Shown here piece by piece: positions 1-13,700 of a stretch of DNA of 64,000 bases (positions are counted from its first letter, which is position 1; every line of letters begins with the position of its first letter). Made by a program: the position numbers and the translations under genes. Source of the DNA: Cenococcum geophilum 1.58 (lineage: Eukaryota; Ascomycota; Dothideomycetes; Gloniales; Gloniaceae); the NCBI GenBank assembly GCA_001692895.1, contig KV748204.1, positions 2,084,002 through 2,148,001 on the forward strand, written 5' to 3'. Below the pieces are notes generated by a model. That model made no database searches, was not told the DNA's origin, and saw only the letters and a list, made by a program, of their open reading frames with translations.

Positions 1-144
1 GTAGGATTATTTAAGGTAGGAAACAGTAAACTAGAGCCCTATATAGCTTAAGAGATATAAATAGCTGGTTTAGTAATTAATAAGTTAATTAGAAGCACGG
101 ACTTACTATCGCGAGTCTTAGCATAGTGTTAAGAGATATACTAG

Positions 145-2150
145 TTATTAATTACGGTGTATTTAATCTTATCGTCCTTATTATTAGAGTTATTTTTATT
201 TTCCTTATTATCCTCCTAATCTTCCTTCTTATGCTCCAGCCCGCTAGCTTCTTATTAATTTACCTCCGTATTACCCATCGCATCGCCCATTATATTACCC
301 GTTAAGTCGCCTACCGCATTACCTACTGTGTTAGTTTCTAATTTAGCGGCAGCCTTAGCGGCAGCTTTAGCAGCCTCTTTCTCCTTATACTGCTTATTAA
401 TATTAGAATTAACGCCTTTTTTAAAAGCCTTTACTTAAGGGCGCCCGAACTAGAACTTTAGGCACTTATTAGCTTTAATAATATCGGCTTTAAGGCAGTT
501 TTAGGGGTTAGTAAAGAGGTGCTTAGCGGAGCTAAACACGCGTTTATATTTAGTGCTTATTAACGGTATAGCTAGTATATTAAGAGTAAATTAAGCGAGG
601 TCTAGTTATAAATAATACTTACTATTCTAGTAAGCCAGAGAATCGTTAGCAGCTTTTTAGTCGGTTTAGATATAGGTTAAATAGGCGTTAGTTCTAGTAA
701 GAGGTATAGCTTTAATCTATTTGTGATTTAAAAGCCTATTAAATATCTCGCCGCGTATAAAGCGTATTAGTTATAGTGGCTGCTTAATAGCAACGGGAGT
801 ACTATACCTACCCTTATACTCCTCTAGCTAAAGGTCCTCTACTAAGCCTTTAATACCACAATTAGTTAGATCTTTAGGATTACCATAAAGCCAGGTTTTC
901 TCATTCTTATCTTAATTAAATTCCTATTAAAACTATAACTATTTCTTGCTTAGTATAAGTATATGCGCAGCGTAGTAAGCGGCACTATTATCTGCGCGTT
1001 TATAGTACTCCTTGCACTTCTCCTATAAGGCGTAGGCTATGGCTTCTAAATAGGTATATTCCTTACTATTACTATATTTAATATGGAGTTCTTAAAAATC
1101 AACCTAGGCGTTATAGGTGCAGTTAAAAAGCCAATCTATTATAGTAAACCAGTGGTAAAGTATATGCTTATAGCCTTAGCTATATATAGTAGCTTTATAG
1201 AACGGCTAGAGGACAAAGAAAAGCTTTTTAAGAAGGAACTAGTAGTGCGTAGTAAGACAATTAGTTTTAATGCCTTCGCCTTATTTAGGTATATAGGAGT
1301 CGCAGAACCGTATAATTCGTTGCCTATAATTAATAGCTCGTATAATAAAGCTAAAATATAAATTCTATTAAGTCGCGTTACTTTAAATAAGCTACTTAAT
1401 TAGTTAGTAGTAATAAGAAATTAAATATTACGATCGTAATATTATAACTATACGCCGGATAATATAAAATCCAGTATTAGTAGGTAGCAAATATCACTAA
1501 ATAGCTTTAATACTTACCTTAAGTATATTAAATTCTAACTACTCCCTCCCTACTATAATCCTCCAAAACTCCTTATAACGTTATAGCGACATCTAAATAT
1601 ACTATATAATATTATATAGGCGTTTAAGAGCGCCCTACTTCCTCTAGATCTTTGCGATTAAGTTAAAGTTATGCCTACTATAAGCTAGCTCTAATTCCTC
1701 TAGTATAGTATCTACCTTTTTACCTAGTAAGAACGCCTATGTAGCTAAGTTAACTATATAGCTAAGACACCATAGCTAATAACGCTTTCGTTGCTTTTCT
1801 AATATCTTTAGATAAAGCGTCTTAAGAATTAAATTAATGGCCGTATTATTACTTAACGCGTTATTAAGCATAAAATATCTAACCCTTTTATTAATCTTAT
1901 ATTCGCCAATTATATCCAGGATAATTTAAGCTTAATTAGCGCCACTATATTCGCCCTTAAGGCACTATAAAGTAAGAACTTTTGTCTGCTAGAGGCCGTT
2001 TTTATTAATATAGTAGGCAATAATCGCGATAATAGCGTAGTAGTTCGGCGACGTCTAAAGATTAAAGGATAGGTATATATTTAATCGAGCCTCTTATAAG
2101 TTGTCTTATAGTTGCCTCTTCTACTTCCTAAACTTACTTATTACCTATCT
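145..2150 (-). pseudogene. hAT-family DNA transposase, RIP-degraded, N-terminally truncated
   Basis: Translated on the minus strand with stops read through, this matches the fungal hAT transposase plan. Near 2065-1985 is the start of the RNase H-like fold (TSPNYYAIIAIIAYYINKNG). A segment like SRHNFNLIAKI lies near 1690-1650, VL.PFYKATI near 1225-1185, and the diagnostic C-terminal dimerisation block (NILAIPLIS, then RVFSSAKHLF) near 600-500. An Ala/Lys-rich tail (EKEAAKAAAKAAAK) and an Asn/Asp/Lys-rich end follow to about 145. hAT transposases cut and paste DNA through a DDE-type catalytic core. Many TAA/TAG codons interrupt the frame, so it is dead. The BED zinc finger expected at the N terminus is absent; similarity stops near 2150, just before a GCGGCAAATT repeat cluster. 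Terminal repeats were not identified. The family call is firm; exact ends are not. Confidence 0.85.
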
Positions 2151-2164
2151 GCGTATAGTTATAT

Positions 2165-2340
2165 TAGGAAATTTTTTTTGGGGCTGGTTGTTGCGGTTTG
2201 CGGCAAATTGCGGCAAATTGCGGCAAACTGTACGATCGCGGTGGTCGTATATGGTCGTTAGCGATTTGCGCGTTTCGCAATAAAATTGCAGCATCCGATA
2301 GCAAATTGCGGCAAATTGCGGCAAAACGCTTAACTTCCAA
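2165..2340. repeat. GCGGCAAATT motif cluster at the hAT remnant edge
   Basis: After a T8 run, the 9-10 bp motif TTGCGGCAAA is repeated in two clusters (about 2190-2230 and 2300-2325), separated by a GC-richer stretch that has not suffered RIP. The same motif recurs elsewhere in the window, always at the edge of a recognisable element or inside minisatellites. It may be a transposon subterminal repeat; its owner is not known. Confidence 0.6.
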
Positions 2341-2384
2341 ACTAATGCTAGCATTTTGCTACCCTATAAATAAATAGCGCGCAA

Positions 2385-2665
2385 ACTGTATAAACTGTAC
2401 GAACTATACGAATTGTATAAACTGTACGAACTATACGAATTGTATAAACTGTACGAACTGTATGAATTGTATAAACTGTACGAACTGTACGAATTGTATA
2501 AACTGTATAAACTGTACGAACTGTACAAACTGTACGAACTGTACGAATTGTATAAACTGTATAAACTGTACGAATTATATAAACTGTACGAACTATACGA
2601 ATTGTATAAACTATATAAACTATACGAACTGTATAAACTGTACGAACTGTATAAATTATATATAT
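2385..2665. repeat. Minisatellite, 9-bp unit (CTGTACGAA / CTGTATAAA)
   Basis: About 31 head-to-tail copies of a 9-bp unit alternate between CTGTACGAA, CTATACGAA, TTGTATAAA and CTGTATAAA. Because 9 is a multiple of 3, all frames stay open and give spurious peptides such as a Leu-Tyr-Glu/Lys repeat. The variants differ mainly at C/T positions, consistent with RIP or ordinary transitions on a homogeneous CTGTACGAA array. Confidence 0.95.
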
Positions 2666-2699
2666 TTCTCTAAATTATAATATACTGCTATAGATTGCC

Positions 2700-3420
2700 A
2701 TAGATTGCTATAATATGCCTTTAAAAATATATTTATATTATAATCACTATATAAAATAGCTACTCCTCTAAACCTATTATAGACTATAAAGCATTTGCCT
2801 TGCCTAGCCCCTTCTTTACCCTTGTTCTAAAGATATCTAGATCCTTATTATTAAATAGTATAGACTTAACCCCCTTTCTAATAGTATACCAAAGACTTGT
2901 ATTAGGTTTAGCCCTAAGCATCTTTCTAAATGGCTTAACTGTAACCATTAACTGTTCGTAATTCTAGTGATATGGTATATTAATGGTACGTTTCCGATTC
3001 CGCAATTTTATACCTTTAAAGACAAGCTTATAGGTATTATTTCTAAAATTATTGCTGGCGCCACTATCCTTATCTATATCTTCTCCACTATTTACGCTAG
3101 TATTATTGCCTATGTCCACTCTATTATATTTATTACCCCCCTTTCTTGCACCATTCTAATCATCTATATTTCTACCTAGAGCTATATCCGTTCTATTATC
3201 CGCATCGCCATCTTTATCTATATTAACTCCACTATATTCGTTACAACACTTATTTATATTAATCCCGCTATCTATACCGCTATTAGGGTTGCTAATATCG
3301 TTAGGCCTACCGCCTTAGTAATTAGTACTGTGGTTGGTCTAATTAGGCGACATGTTATAGGATGTATTAGGCTGAGTAACAGTGCCGGAAAGGCGGGAGG
3401 TATCTAAGTTTAAGGAAAGG
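2700..3420 (-). pseudogene. Unidentified decayed reading frame (Asn/Asp/Gly-rich plus basic helical end)
   Basis: On the minus strand a frame with few stops runs from about 3420 to 2700. The first part is rich in Asn, Gly, Asp and Ile with a loose periodicity (for example NTSVNSGEDIDKDSG). The second part is basic and probably helical (TVKPFRKMLR, then SLWYTIRKGVKSILFN and KKGLGKANAL). The plus strand of the same stretch has a 70-codon hydrophobic frame that I regard as its shadow. No family was recognised; a fungal N-terminal helical domain of the type found in STAND or ankyrin proteins is one possibility, held weakly. Stops within the frame make it a pseudogene. Confidence 0.35.
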
Positions 3421-6150
3421 GACGCGTTAAGTACCTAGATATAAGTATTAGTCCAGAACTGTTATTATAAGTAGTCGTATACCGGTAGAAGTATATTAAA
3501 GCGCTGCTTATTGAATCCTGCGTTATAATTAGAGTCTAGGTTAGAAAGATTATTAAGACTATATTTAAATAGATTTGGAATTACTTATGCAGTAGGGTCG
3601 TTGTGTATAGTTACTTAAAGTCTTTTTAAGATGCCCTGTTATAGAAGCCCTAAAATCTGGTTCTGGCGCTCTGTTGACTAATCTGCCTATATAGCCTTTA
3701 TCCGTTCCTATGTGGCTAATATTAGAGTTAGTTATAGCGTAGCCTAGGTAGTTAGAATAAGGGTAGAGAAAGAATAAATTACTGTTAAGATTGGCACCTG
3801 CTTTAAACTTTTGTTGGGTAAAACTACTACTTTTCCATTTATTAATAATGTGGCGGATTATTATATAAATTAGTATAACAGCCCCGGAGCTAATTAGGCG
3901 CAGAAAGTGCTGCGTATCTATACCGAACCTAAATTGCTACTTTCCTTTAAAGAATAACTTAGATAGACTGGCTATAATAACCGGTGCTATAAAGCGGGAT
4001 TGCTTGCCCTGTAAATAATAAGAAGGGTGCTAAGGTAGTATAGCTATGCGTACTGTCTTAGAGTATTAAAAGTTATCTATATAGAGTAGCTCTTCTACTT
4101 TAGTAATTGTTTCCTACTAAGAGAGCTTTCTAAATAAGTACTTAGCTTTTACGCAATCTTGTATGCGTTTTAACAGGTAAGACTGGAACTGGCTAATGCT
4201 ATTATATATCTATTTTATATTAGTATATATAGAAGCAATAAGAGGTAGCTTACCATGCGATACATTAATGGCGACGGTTTTTGCATAGCCTAGCTAGAAC
4301 CGTCGCCTTTAGAAACCCTATTATACTCCACTGCTTTATCCTATACTAAGTCTATTGTCTTTTCTAGAGTCTTTATGTTCCCTTCTAGCCATAGTGTAAG
4401 AGAAAGACCACTAGGAGCCTTGCCTAATATTATAAATATTAGAAAGAAGCGTATAGCAGCTTTTGATATTAGTTTATCCGTAGGTTTTAATTTGGGTTTA
4501 CTGCTACGACTTATTTCTTGCTATCTTCTAACTATACTATATTAAGACTTCTGCGGTTTATTACTGCGTATAGGCGCTGTGTAAAACGACTCGGCTGTAG
4601 AGTTATCTTTGGCACTAAAGATAAGCTCTTTAGTGGAGGGACGGTGGAATTGGAGCCGCTTATTGGGGTGATTTAGGACTTGTGACCGCTGTTAAAGCGT
4701 TAGCGGGTGTAAAGGAATAGAGTCTATGTAATAGATACTATGGTTAAATTCTGTGTGTGTAGATCTAGAGATTCTTTGTCTGAACTCTGCTGGAGTTTTT
4801 GACGATGCGCTCTTCCCTGGGGCATTAGGCCTCTATCTTCTTTAGAATCGCTATTTATATCTAACTGACGTTTTAGGATACTATCCCTGGATACTCTATC
4901 GCCATATATAGCCGTCTGCTAAAGTTAGCTGCATGCTACCGTGTATGTACTGTTTATAGTACTTTAGCCCGACTGCCGTTCGCGTATACGTTTCTAGATT
5001 CTTCTCGCACTAGCATTGCTATTTCTTTTGCCTTTACCTTAGTGGTAGGTATATATTAGTATTTCGAGCAGTTATATGGAGGGTAGTCTATACCTTATTC
5101 TTTTTGGAAGCTGTAGTTGTATTTATTTAGGATAGTAGAGGTTAGTAAACCTTCGGCATAACTAACATAGGAGAAGTTAAAAAAGTTAATAAAGATGTAA
5201 AGATAAAGTATGATACTTTTAGATTATATATTTGCTAGTATAGATGTAGTTAATGAAATAGAGGAGTAAAGGGGTAGATTTTAATGTTCTACTAGGGAGC
5301 TTGGGCCTATTACTAGCCTATTTAGGGCAAATTGCGGCAGATTGCCGTAATATTAAGAATTCCTATTAATAAGCAAGCACTAGAGCTAATCTTTATGGGT
5401 AAGAGCGTTATAACTGCCTGTAAAAAATGTAAGAATTTAACCAATTTATATGGATATGGCTAACCTTTTCTGGCGGTTTAGTAGGTTAATACTACCTAAG
5501 TAGTAAGTGCTTGACGGTTATTCTTATTCTCCTTCTTTATTAAGACGTACTCTGGAGCTCCCCTTTATACTTAGTTAGCCTATAGATACACCCAAGACGT
5601 AGAGTTAGTTTAATCGCGCTATTTCCGCCTTTTTCTACTTAGAATCTCCCTTAAAGCGTATTAGCTTAGGCGATAAGCTAATAAAGTTGTTTTATATTTA
5701 AAACTTAAGAAGAGCCTTTATAGAGGAGCAATATAAGGCTATTCTATATATTAAGAAGCGACGGTTATAAAGATTAGCTATTAATTTAGCCCTAAGTGTT
5801 AATAGAGTTAATATACTCGATTACGAATAGATAGAAGAAGCTTAGACTATAAAGGTAGAGATTATTACAAAAATGAAGCCTGTTAAAGAAAAACATACGG
5901 CAAATTGGAAGAGAAAGCTAGAAGAGGGGGGGCTATTATACTACTCTGCTAATACAAAATCCGTAAAAATACGTTTAGCTAGCCAGCCTCTTACTCTAAT
6001 AAGCCCCTTTACTACTTAATTTACCTATATATTGGACACGCCGCCTTTACCTTTAAGCTAACCAACGGCTTTTTTAACTTCTTTTTATCTTGCCTTATCT
6101 TATAGCTAATTTGCCTAGATTCCTAGGGATTAAATATACCGGATTCCCTA
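3421..6150. other. RIP-degraded sequence, no identifiable gene
   Basis: TA-rich sequence with partial frames on both strands and no domain I can name. A plus-strand stretch near 5700-6000 reads with few stops and is Lys/Glu-rich (VEIITKMKPVKEKHTANWKR), so it may be a fragment of a decayed gene. A single GCGGCA motif pair lies at 5327-5348. This is probably transposon DNA, judging by its decay. Confidence 0.5.
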
Positions 6151-6159
6151 TTAATTACG

Positions 6160-9100
6160 TTAGCCGTTTTCGTTTTCGTTTTAAGACCTCCTATAATTTA
6201 ATTAGAAGCTTAGTTTTAGATTTTTGTTTCTTTATAAACTTATCTGCGCGTATGCTATTAATCTAAAGAAAATTGTTATTGTAGAATTGATTATATATAT
6301 CCCAATCTGTATATGAGTTTATTTAGAACGTTCTTCTTTTATCTAGCGAAGTTGGTATTAATTGTATGGGTCTCTCGATATAGGAAATGTTGTATATTTA
6401 GTAGCCGTCTAGGTTTCGTCTATTTTGTACTATATTCGTAAGAAATCGTTCTACTTTAATTATCCCATTAAAAGGATCTACCTTGCCTCCGTTGCATGGA
6501 CGGAATAGCTTAAAAAGTGCTCTATAGTATACTTAGTATCTACCATTCTTATCTATACGCTTTAAGTCCTGTACTAATACTAGCAATTCTAGACAGGCAG
6601 CCTATGTTCCCTTCATTCTATCTAGTGCGTTCTTATATTCTTATATAAGAACTTGGTCCCTTTATAGGGCAGTAGTCCGCATCTAGACTGGGTTATAGTA
6701 TGCCCGTACTTTATATGGTCGATTGAGATTACGGGAGTCTTTACTGCGTTAAATGTGGTATGTTATAGAGTGATGAATACTAATAGGTAAATCTTATGCC
6801 TAGGCTGCATCCCTTTTAAGGCGCTTAATGTCCGAATCCGTTACTTATATACTATTAACTTGCTTATAATATTCCCGCATAAATAAAGCTAGTTTTATAA
6901 TAAATTCATTAATACCTAGCCTAGTCTGAATTTCGCTGGCTTTGCGCTATAAGTTTGGGTTTATTCCGCATATTGAAAATATTTAGTTAGTAGACTAGCA
7001 GCAATCCTATCTATACGGCTTGTTTGTTAGCTTAACTATGCCTAATAATAATATAATGTATAAATCTTCTATAGTATTAGCTGCTGGTATTAGCCTTATA
7101 TTTTCCCATAGCTCTATCTTTTGTATTACTATAGTGTTTATTAATTCTGTATTAAGATAAATTATTTACTCCTTATACCCTTTACGCTTATTTAATCTTT
7201 AATAGAAATTCTTCTAAGGAATATGTGCCCTTTCGCCGTGCTTTATTATAGTTCCCATTAGGGCGCTAAATATACAAATTATCTCCGGATAGTGGGAAAT
7301 TGCATAAAGTTTAGGTATGTTAAAATTGGGTAGGTTTTTATTATTAGGTTAGTACGGTAAGAACGCCTTTTTGGTCTTATCTATTTAATATAATGCAGCT
7401 TTAAGATATTTAATTATATCTTTATCGTGTGATTTATATTCGGCTAATAATGTAAAGTTAACTGTAGTATAAATAAATAGTATTGCCCCTTCGTTCCTAT
7501 ATAGTAATGGTGCTATAACTGGTATAATCTAATAAAGAAGGGACTTATATATCTTTCTAGTCCATTGGCTTAACTCTGCGAAGTTATCCCACCTAATTAT
7601 ACCCTAAAAGGGTTTAACCTTGGCGAATCGTGTGGTTAGAAGACGTTCTACCCTATTCTTAGTAGATAATAGGGTTTTTATACTACTCTAATTAGTTATT
7701 AGAACCTTCCCTTTCCCTTTCTTAATATTAAGTAGTAGTGCCCGAAGCCAGCTTATTAAATGCTTTGTGACGCCTTTATATAGCTAGTATAGTAAATTAG
7801 GGGCTATTATAGCGTGTATATCCGCTATATAATGGGACTAGGTAAAATTTTAAATTGGCCTAATATACTTAGGGTCGCTGCAATCTAGCTGTAAGTTTTG
7901 CTATTGTTTAAGTTGCTTAATGGTCGATTTATGCGTCTATTGCGGCTATTTGCTGGATATAGTGCTTAGTAGGTTACCTCGTTTATAAGGCGGTATATAA
8001 TATATTATATAGTATTACCCTAATTTTACTTCTATTAATATAACCTACTCTTTATAGTCTGCTATAAACCTAGTAAGTATAGGGTAGCATTGCCTAATAA
8101 ACCTATCTATGTATCGCATTGGTATGCCGCGCCTAGTAGCATGTTTAAGGGCTAGCTTTTATATTAACTTAAGTACCTATATACTGCTAAGGTAAATACT
8201 TACGTTTAAATATAATACTTATTACTTAATGGTATACATCCAGCTTGTTTATCCGGTTACTTGGTAAGTCCGTAGGTATATAACCTAGAAGAAGCATTAC
8301 TGGCCTGCTAGCTGTACGTTAAGTCTTTAATAGGATATTAAGTATTATAATATAAACCGGATGCGCCTTTTTGTCTCCGGATAGTGTAGTTAGCTTAGTT
8401 TGGTCGCTACTAGGTATTACCATAATAGCTATCGCACTATTAGGTAATTAATCTTAGATCTTTTATTAACGGTTAGCCGTATATGCCTCGTTATATACTC
8501 TATTACCCTTTATATTAAATTAATAAATAGGAGAATAAACTATATTATCTTTAAATGGGAAATAACCGATTAGGAAGGCTACTACGCTAAGTATATTACA
8601 GTGGTATATCTTTAGGTTTTTGCCGTATATATTAAGTTCTGTGATTTGCTAGCTCTTATTACTTACACCTTTAGAAATAGAATGTAGTTTTATCTTGACT
8701 TTTTTTATATTTTGGTATGATATATATCCGTCCCTTATATTTTTAATACGGGGGTCTTATAGCTACGCGTTTATTTCCTTTGCTAATATGCTATTGCGTA
8801 CCTACTAGGCAACTTACGCCTATTCTACAGAGCTTACGAAAGGATAAAATATGTTATTGCCTTTATTTATTCTATCCGCTAGCTAGCTAGGCCTTAGTAG
8901 GTGGTTGCGATCTGCGGTAGACTACTAATTAGAGTTCCCCTCTAGGTGGCTGAGTAGGGTTCCTGTATCGCGGCTAGTTACTTTATAATAAGTTTGGGTA
9001 TAATAAATATTTAAGGTAGAGAGGCTTATTACCGCGTGACTATGCGTTTTAGTACTAGTTGGTTATTCTACTGGTGCTATATGGCTTAGCTCCTCTGCTA

Positions 9101-9300
9101 ATATTAAGCCGGTATTTCCTATAATGGTTAATAAAGTATTATTGACAGCGGTGTTAGTTGCTATAAGGTTGTGTACCCATTATTCTATGGTAAATTCGTC
9201 GTCTTTACGGGTATCCGCTTAAGCCTAAATTGTAGGATAGACATTATCTAGTTGGTTAAGAGAGTCTGTGCCCACAGCCCTGTAGTACGGCCTATGTCGC
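6160..9300 (-). pseudogene. Plavaka-type DNA transposase, RIP-degraded
   Basis: The minus strand carries the conserved core of the Plavaka transposases, cut-and-paste enzymes related to the CACTA/EnSpm group that are widespread in fungi. Recognisable pieces in order are PFVSSVE near 8850, ILSVVAFLIGYFPFKDN near 8600-8530, then YNEAYTA, then the signature GDKKAHPVYIIILNIL near 8385-8320 followed by MLLLGYIPTD. Further along are the decayed middle and a C-terminal stretch (NGGKVDPFNGIIKVERFLTN near 6500; RRTFxINSYTDWDIYNQFY near 6320-6250) that I assign to the same protein by continuity. Stops and frame changes are frequent, so it is inactive. Terminal inverted repeats were not found. The core call is reasonably firm; the C-terminal limit is inferred. 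Confidence 0.65.
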
Positions 9301-9639
9301 GCCAATCTACCTATAGTAGAAATTGTGTGCTTATATTTAGGGCACTAGCGATTTATTAAGCCTATTATAATAGCGATAAATATGGCTCCTTACGTTATTA
9401 TTAAGATTAGATAGGTGGGTTTGTGCCTAAAAAGGATAGTATATTATATGACTAATTTAATAGCCGTAATCTGTGGTGATCTGCTAGCTATTCTAATAAC
9501 TAACTATAATGGCTTGCTCCTTTTAAATTATAAGTTAAATATACTAAATAGCATATTATCCTAAGCGCTAATAATATATAAAGCAGTATTATATCCTACA
9601 GTACCTATTATAATTAATTTATAACTACTAAACATTTAT

Positions 9640-10560
9640 AAACCTTTAATCCCGCGTCCCTTGCTAACACTATACGCACCTAGTATAGCAATAATATAAT
9701 TAAATGGTGTGTATACTATAGAGGAGGTATAGTATAAGTCTACCGGTAAAACTCCTAGGAAGGATAAGTAGATTATATCCGGGTTTAGTATTAGTAGCGC
9801 TTATTTATATGAGATTAAAGGGGTAGTTAAGGATATTGTGAATAAGAGTAATATAATATTTATACGCTTCCGAGACCGAATAAATTACGTTATTTAAAGT
9901 AAGATTATAGCTAAAATCGTTAACTAAATCCTAGAGTCCAGTAATGCTCTGGTTAGGTGGACTAAGGAAGTAGCCTAATATTTCCTTACTTGCACGCAGT
10001 TAAATATGTATAAGAAAGCTGGCCAGACTAGTGCTGAATTGGGACTTCGGTATAAAGCTACAAATTCTGCTATAGGGTACCCTTATGCAGAGCCTCAGAA
10101 CGTATATTAATCTCTTTTATTAAAATATGTTAATAAATATAACGTTTAGGGTTTTATAATCTATATATGTCGAGATTTAAAGAATATACTACGGTCTATA
10201 ATTTATATAGACTTAGGTGCTAGTCTACTTCGAACTAACTTAGTAGAAGGGTGGACGAGTCTTCTAGATTTCCCTAAATTTCTTAATATTGCCTAGGACG
10301 CTAGAGTTAACCTAGAGATGGAGGAGTTATAGGCAGATATACTAATAATTATACTAGTTTGGAATGTGGGACTATTAAAGTATATAATATAACAAACGCT
10401 TAAAGCCTCTAAGGATATAATTGTTTTTGTAGTTGCGAATATACGCGGTATATAGTAGCAGTCCTTATAGCTTTAAATCTAATACTATTTAGAGTTTTAA
10501 TTATTTACTAGGAGCCTTACTTAAAGGGGTGTATTAAAGCGGTCTTAATTAAGCTAAAAT
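9640..10560 (+). pseudogene. Unidentified decayed reading frame
   Basis: A plus-strand frame with scattered stops runs for roughly 300 codons. It contains FIRFRDRINYVI, then WTKEVA.YFLTCTQLNMYKK, AGQTSAELGLRYKATNSAIG, YPYAEPQNVY and SLLDFPKFLNIA. The composition is that of a soluble alpha/beta protein, but no family was recognised. It ends about 220 bp upstream of the first SNF2 repeat copy and has no counterpart upstream of the second copy, so it is probably not part of that repeat. The decay pattern indicates it belonged to a repeated element. Confidence 0.35.
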
Positions 10561-10784
10561 ATTAATTTTAGGTAGGCAAAACGTCCTAGGCGTATTAACC
10601 CTTATTTTTAGGTTATATATTTTAATATACTTTTAACTCCGCCTATTATGCTGGTTATTTATAAAGAATATTTTCTATAACTAGAGGAAGCGTATTTAGC
10701 GGCAATCTGCTATAGTAAATTGCCCTTTAATGTACGCGTTATATTCTATTAGCAAGAGCATTTACCTTAGGCTTATTTACTTTA

Positions 10785-13700
10785 CTTTACACTCTTTACC
10801 TCTACTACCTTAACCAACTCTCGCACGGCACCTCTATGCGATATTAATTAGTTAATTAATTAGTTTAACCACTAATTGCTACTTTAAGCTGCGACTTACT
10901 CTTTAAAACTATGGTAATCTGCCTAGTAGATTAACTCTTATAATTGGTTTATCTCACTTACCTACTTTAGACTTATACCTTTACCAAATACTAACTAGAT
11001 TCTTCTACTTTTATATAGTAACGCTCCACTCCTTCTTTATTCCATCTTAGTATCTTTATATATTATAATAAAGAACTTAAGATATCACGAAGGGATGGGA
11101 TATTAATACTTGTTGCCTTAAGGAAATTAAGAGATATAATCCTAGATAATATATAAGAGGCTGGGCTTAAAAAATCTATATTTTATACTGCCAAAGATAA
11201 AGTGCCGCGCGATTAGTTTATTTAGAAGATTCTTAGTAACTTACCTAAGAAGGAACGTGCTTTAAATAGCTAGTCTAGATAGGCTATTATTCCTTTTATA
11301 TTATCTTAGAGAACCAATGCTATTAAATGGTAAAATAATATAAAGTCGGAACCTAAAAGTTAGAGTTAAACCTAATTTAAACCTATAATAACGCTGGTAT
11401 GTATATTTACTTTTAAGCCAATCTCTAAATTATATGGTTTTATATTACTAAATAAGCCGTTTTTATTTAAAAATATAACCTTCTAGTTTTAAAGAATAAA
11501 CCTAATTACCTAAAGCATAGTAGAGCTTTATAAAGTCTATAAATTTTAAAAGGCAATATAGAAACACTAATAGTTAAAGAAATTAGTTTCTTGCTATTTT
11601 AAGAGGTTGTAGTATTAGTAGGTTTTATTTTAAATAAGGATAAAATTACCTAGCTTAACGTGGTTACTAATAAGGAGGTTTATATTACCTGGCGAGGGCC
11701 ACTATAAGCTATATTTTAGTAGTGTATGCTATATAATAGGAGTAGAGTGGAATTTCTACTTAAGAGTACGGATTGTAAGTCCCTTTAATAACATCTAGCT
11801 AGCTATATACTAATAATTATAGTTAAGCATTTAATTATAAAAGTACCGTACTAATTACTAAATAAGTGGGGTATAAACCCTCTTAGAATTGCTAATACTT
11901 TAATTTACCAGTATTTACGCATTAAGGCCGCACTTAAGAAACGGTAGAAGATTATGCCTAAGCCGATCCGCAAGCACTTAGATATTAAGTTTATTAATAA
12001 AGATAGCGAGAATAAGAGTAATGCTTTATCCATCTTATTAACACATAGTGGTATTCTAAGTTTATTAAGTCCGAAGAAACGTAATTATAAAAGGGAGCAA
12101 CCTACTAGAGGTATCTATGGGCAAACTACGGCAAACTGTGGTAAGCTACGGCAAGCTGCTAGGAACAGCCGCAATAATCTAGTTATCTAGCCTATGGATA
12201 ATCCTAACGATATAGAGCACGGTAAAAATAATTGCGATACTCCTAAGAGCAAAACTACTTTATATCCCTAATTAGCTTAGACTCTATATAATAATTAAAC
12301 TTTATACCCATAAAAGCTTTCCTTAGTAAAACTATAGAAATTAATGCGATTAAAGATACCTTAGGTAAAAATGCGCTTAAGGATAATATAACTTAAGCTA
12401 AGGAGATATAGGCTATAATGCCTATTGCGTAAAGGTATAAGCATATAGTTATATGGAGTATATCTTGAATTAGACTAATATTAGCTCTTTTTAGATTTTA
12501 AGAGGCCGCTATAGCCAAAGCAGGAGGTAAGGTTTAATAAATAGAGTAATAGATGTATAAATGTTTGGCTAAGCTATACAGAGTTTCTAAAAAGGCCGTC
12601 TTAGCGAAGAACCTGGTCCCCATTTTTAGTAAATGGGGTCTAAATCTAAGGTTTAAATTATTCCCATACTAGCTGTATAGCGTATCTAAGATATTCTACT
12701 AGGAGCGCACTAACTAAACGGTAGGGTTTTTGCTAATAGTGTAGGAACCGGAAAAATTATAACCGCGTACTTAACTATTGTCCTTAGTTATTACTCTGCT
12801 ATAAACCTAGACGAAGTGGCTGCTAATTAAGTAGCTGGGAATACGAATTAGTATCTATAGGAGAATAACTAGGCTAAAGATACCGAGTATCCTAGCTAGG
12901 ACAAGATGCCTTTTTTATACTTATATATAAACTAAAACGCTATATCTATAATATAAAGATAGCATAGTGTAAATCTAGTCATTATAATTCTAAGTGTGAT
13001 TACTGGCTAGAGAGATAATTATATCTTATTATTTAAGGACTCTACGCTTATAATAAAAGAGTAGACGCTACTACGGTTTGCAATGTCCTATAAGATAGAA
13101 GGTGTGTATAAAGAAATGGCGCGACTAAACCCTTAGGAATGGCTTTAAATGGGGACTTTAGGGGACTAGTTAGATTACGATGTAATGAATAATAGTTAGA
13201 CTCTTATAGGTAAAAAGAAAACGCCCTGCTTATAGTTCTTTAACGGCCCCCTATAGAGGTATATAGACCGTTGTAACTACGCTCTTTAGCAGAATCTTAT
13301 AGGATAAGTTTTATAATAAAAAAAAATTAAGAAATTTATATTAACTAATTCCTTCGCTCTTAAAAAAAAATGGGGGTACCTCTATACCTAAGATTCTTTG
13401 CCTAAGCTCTAGCACAGTAATAGAGAATGGTGTTATAGATATATGCTAATTTATTATAAGCGCCCTTAAAGATATAGATTGGGCAACCGCTTAAGCTAAC
13501 CCTAGCATTTTTAGAAAATGCACGTCCGTGGAAGTTAATAAAATAGCTAAACTATGGACCTAATTTTTAAAGCAGGGAAGGAGTAACCCTAAAAGTGCCT
13601 CGCAGTCTACGACATATAAAGAATTGGTTAAGGTTAGTGGCCTAATTCTTATGAATTTTCTTATTCGCCGTAACTGGGATACTATTGGCTTTAATGACCA

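Noticed and set aside
1083-1361. 92-codon plus-strand frame
   Set aside because: It is antisense to the hAT transposase remnant, whose conserved motifs are on the minus strand here.
2967-3179. 70-codon hydrophobic plus-strand frame that could suggest a membrane protein
   Set aside because: The TA-rich sequence gives Ile/Tyr/Thr in any frame, and the minus strand reads as a longer, less interrupted frame.
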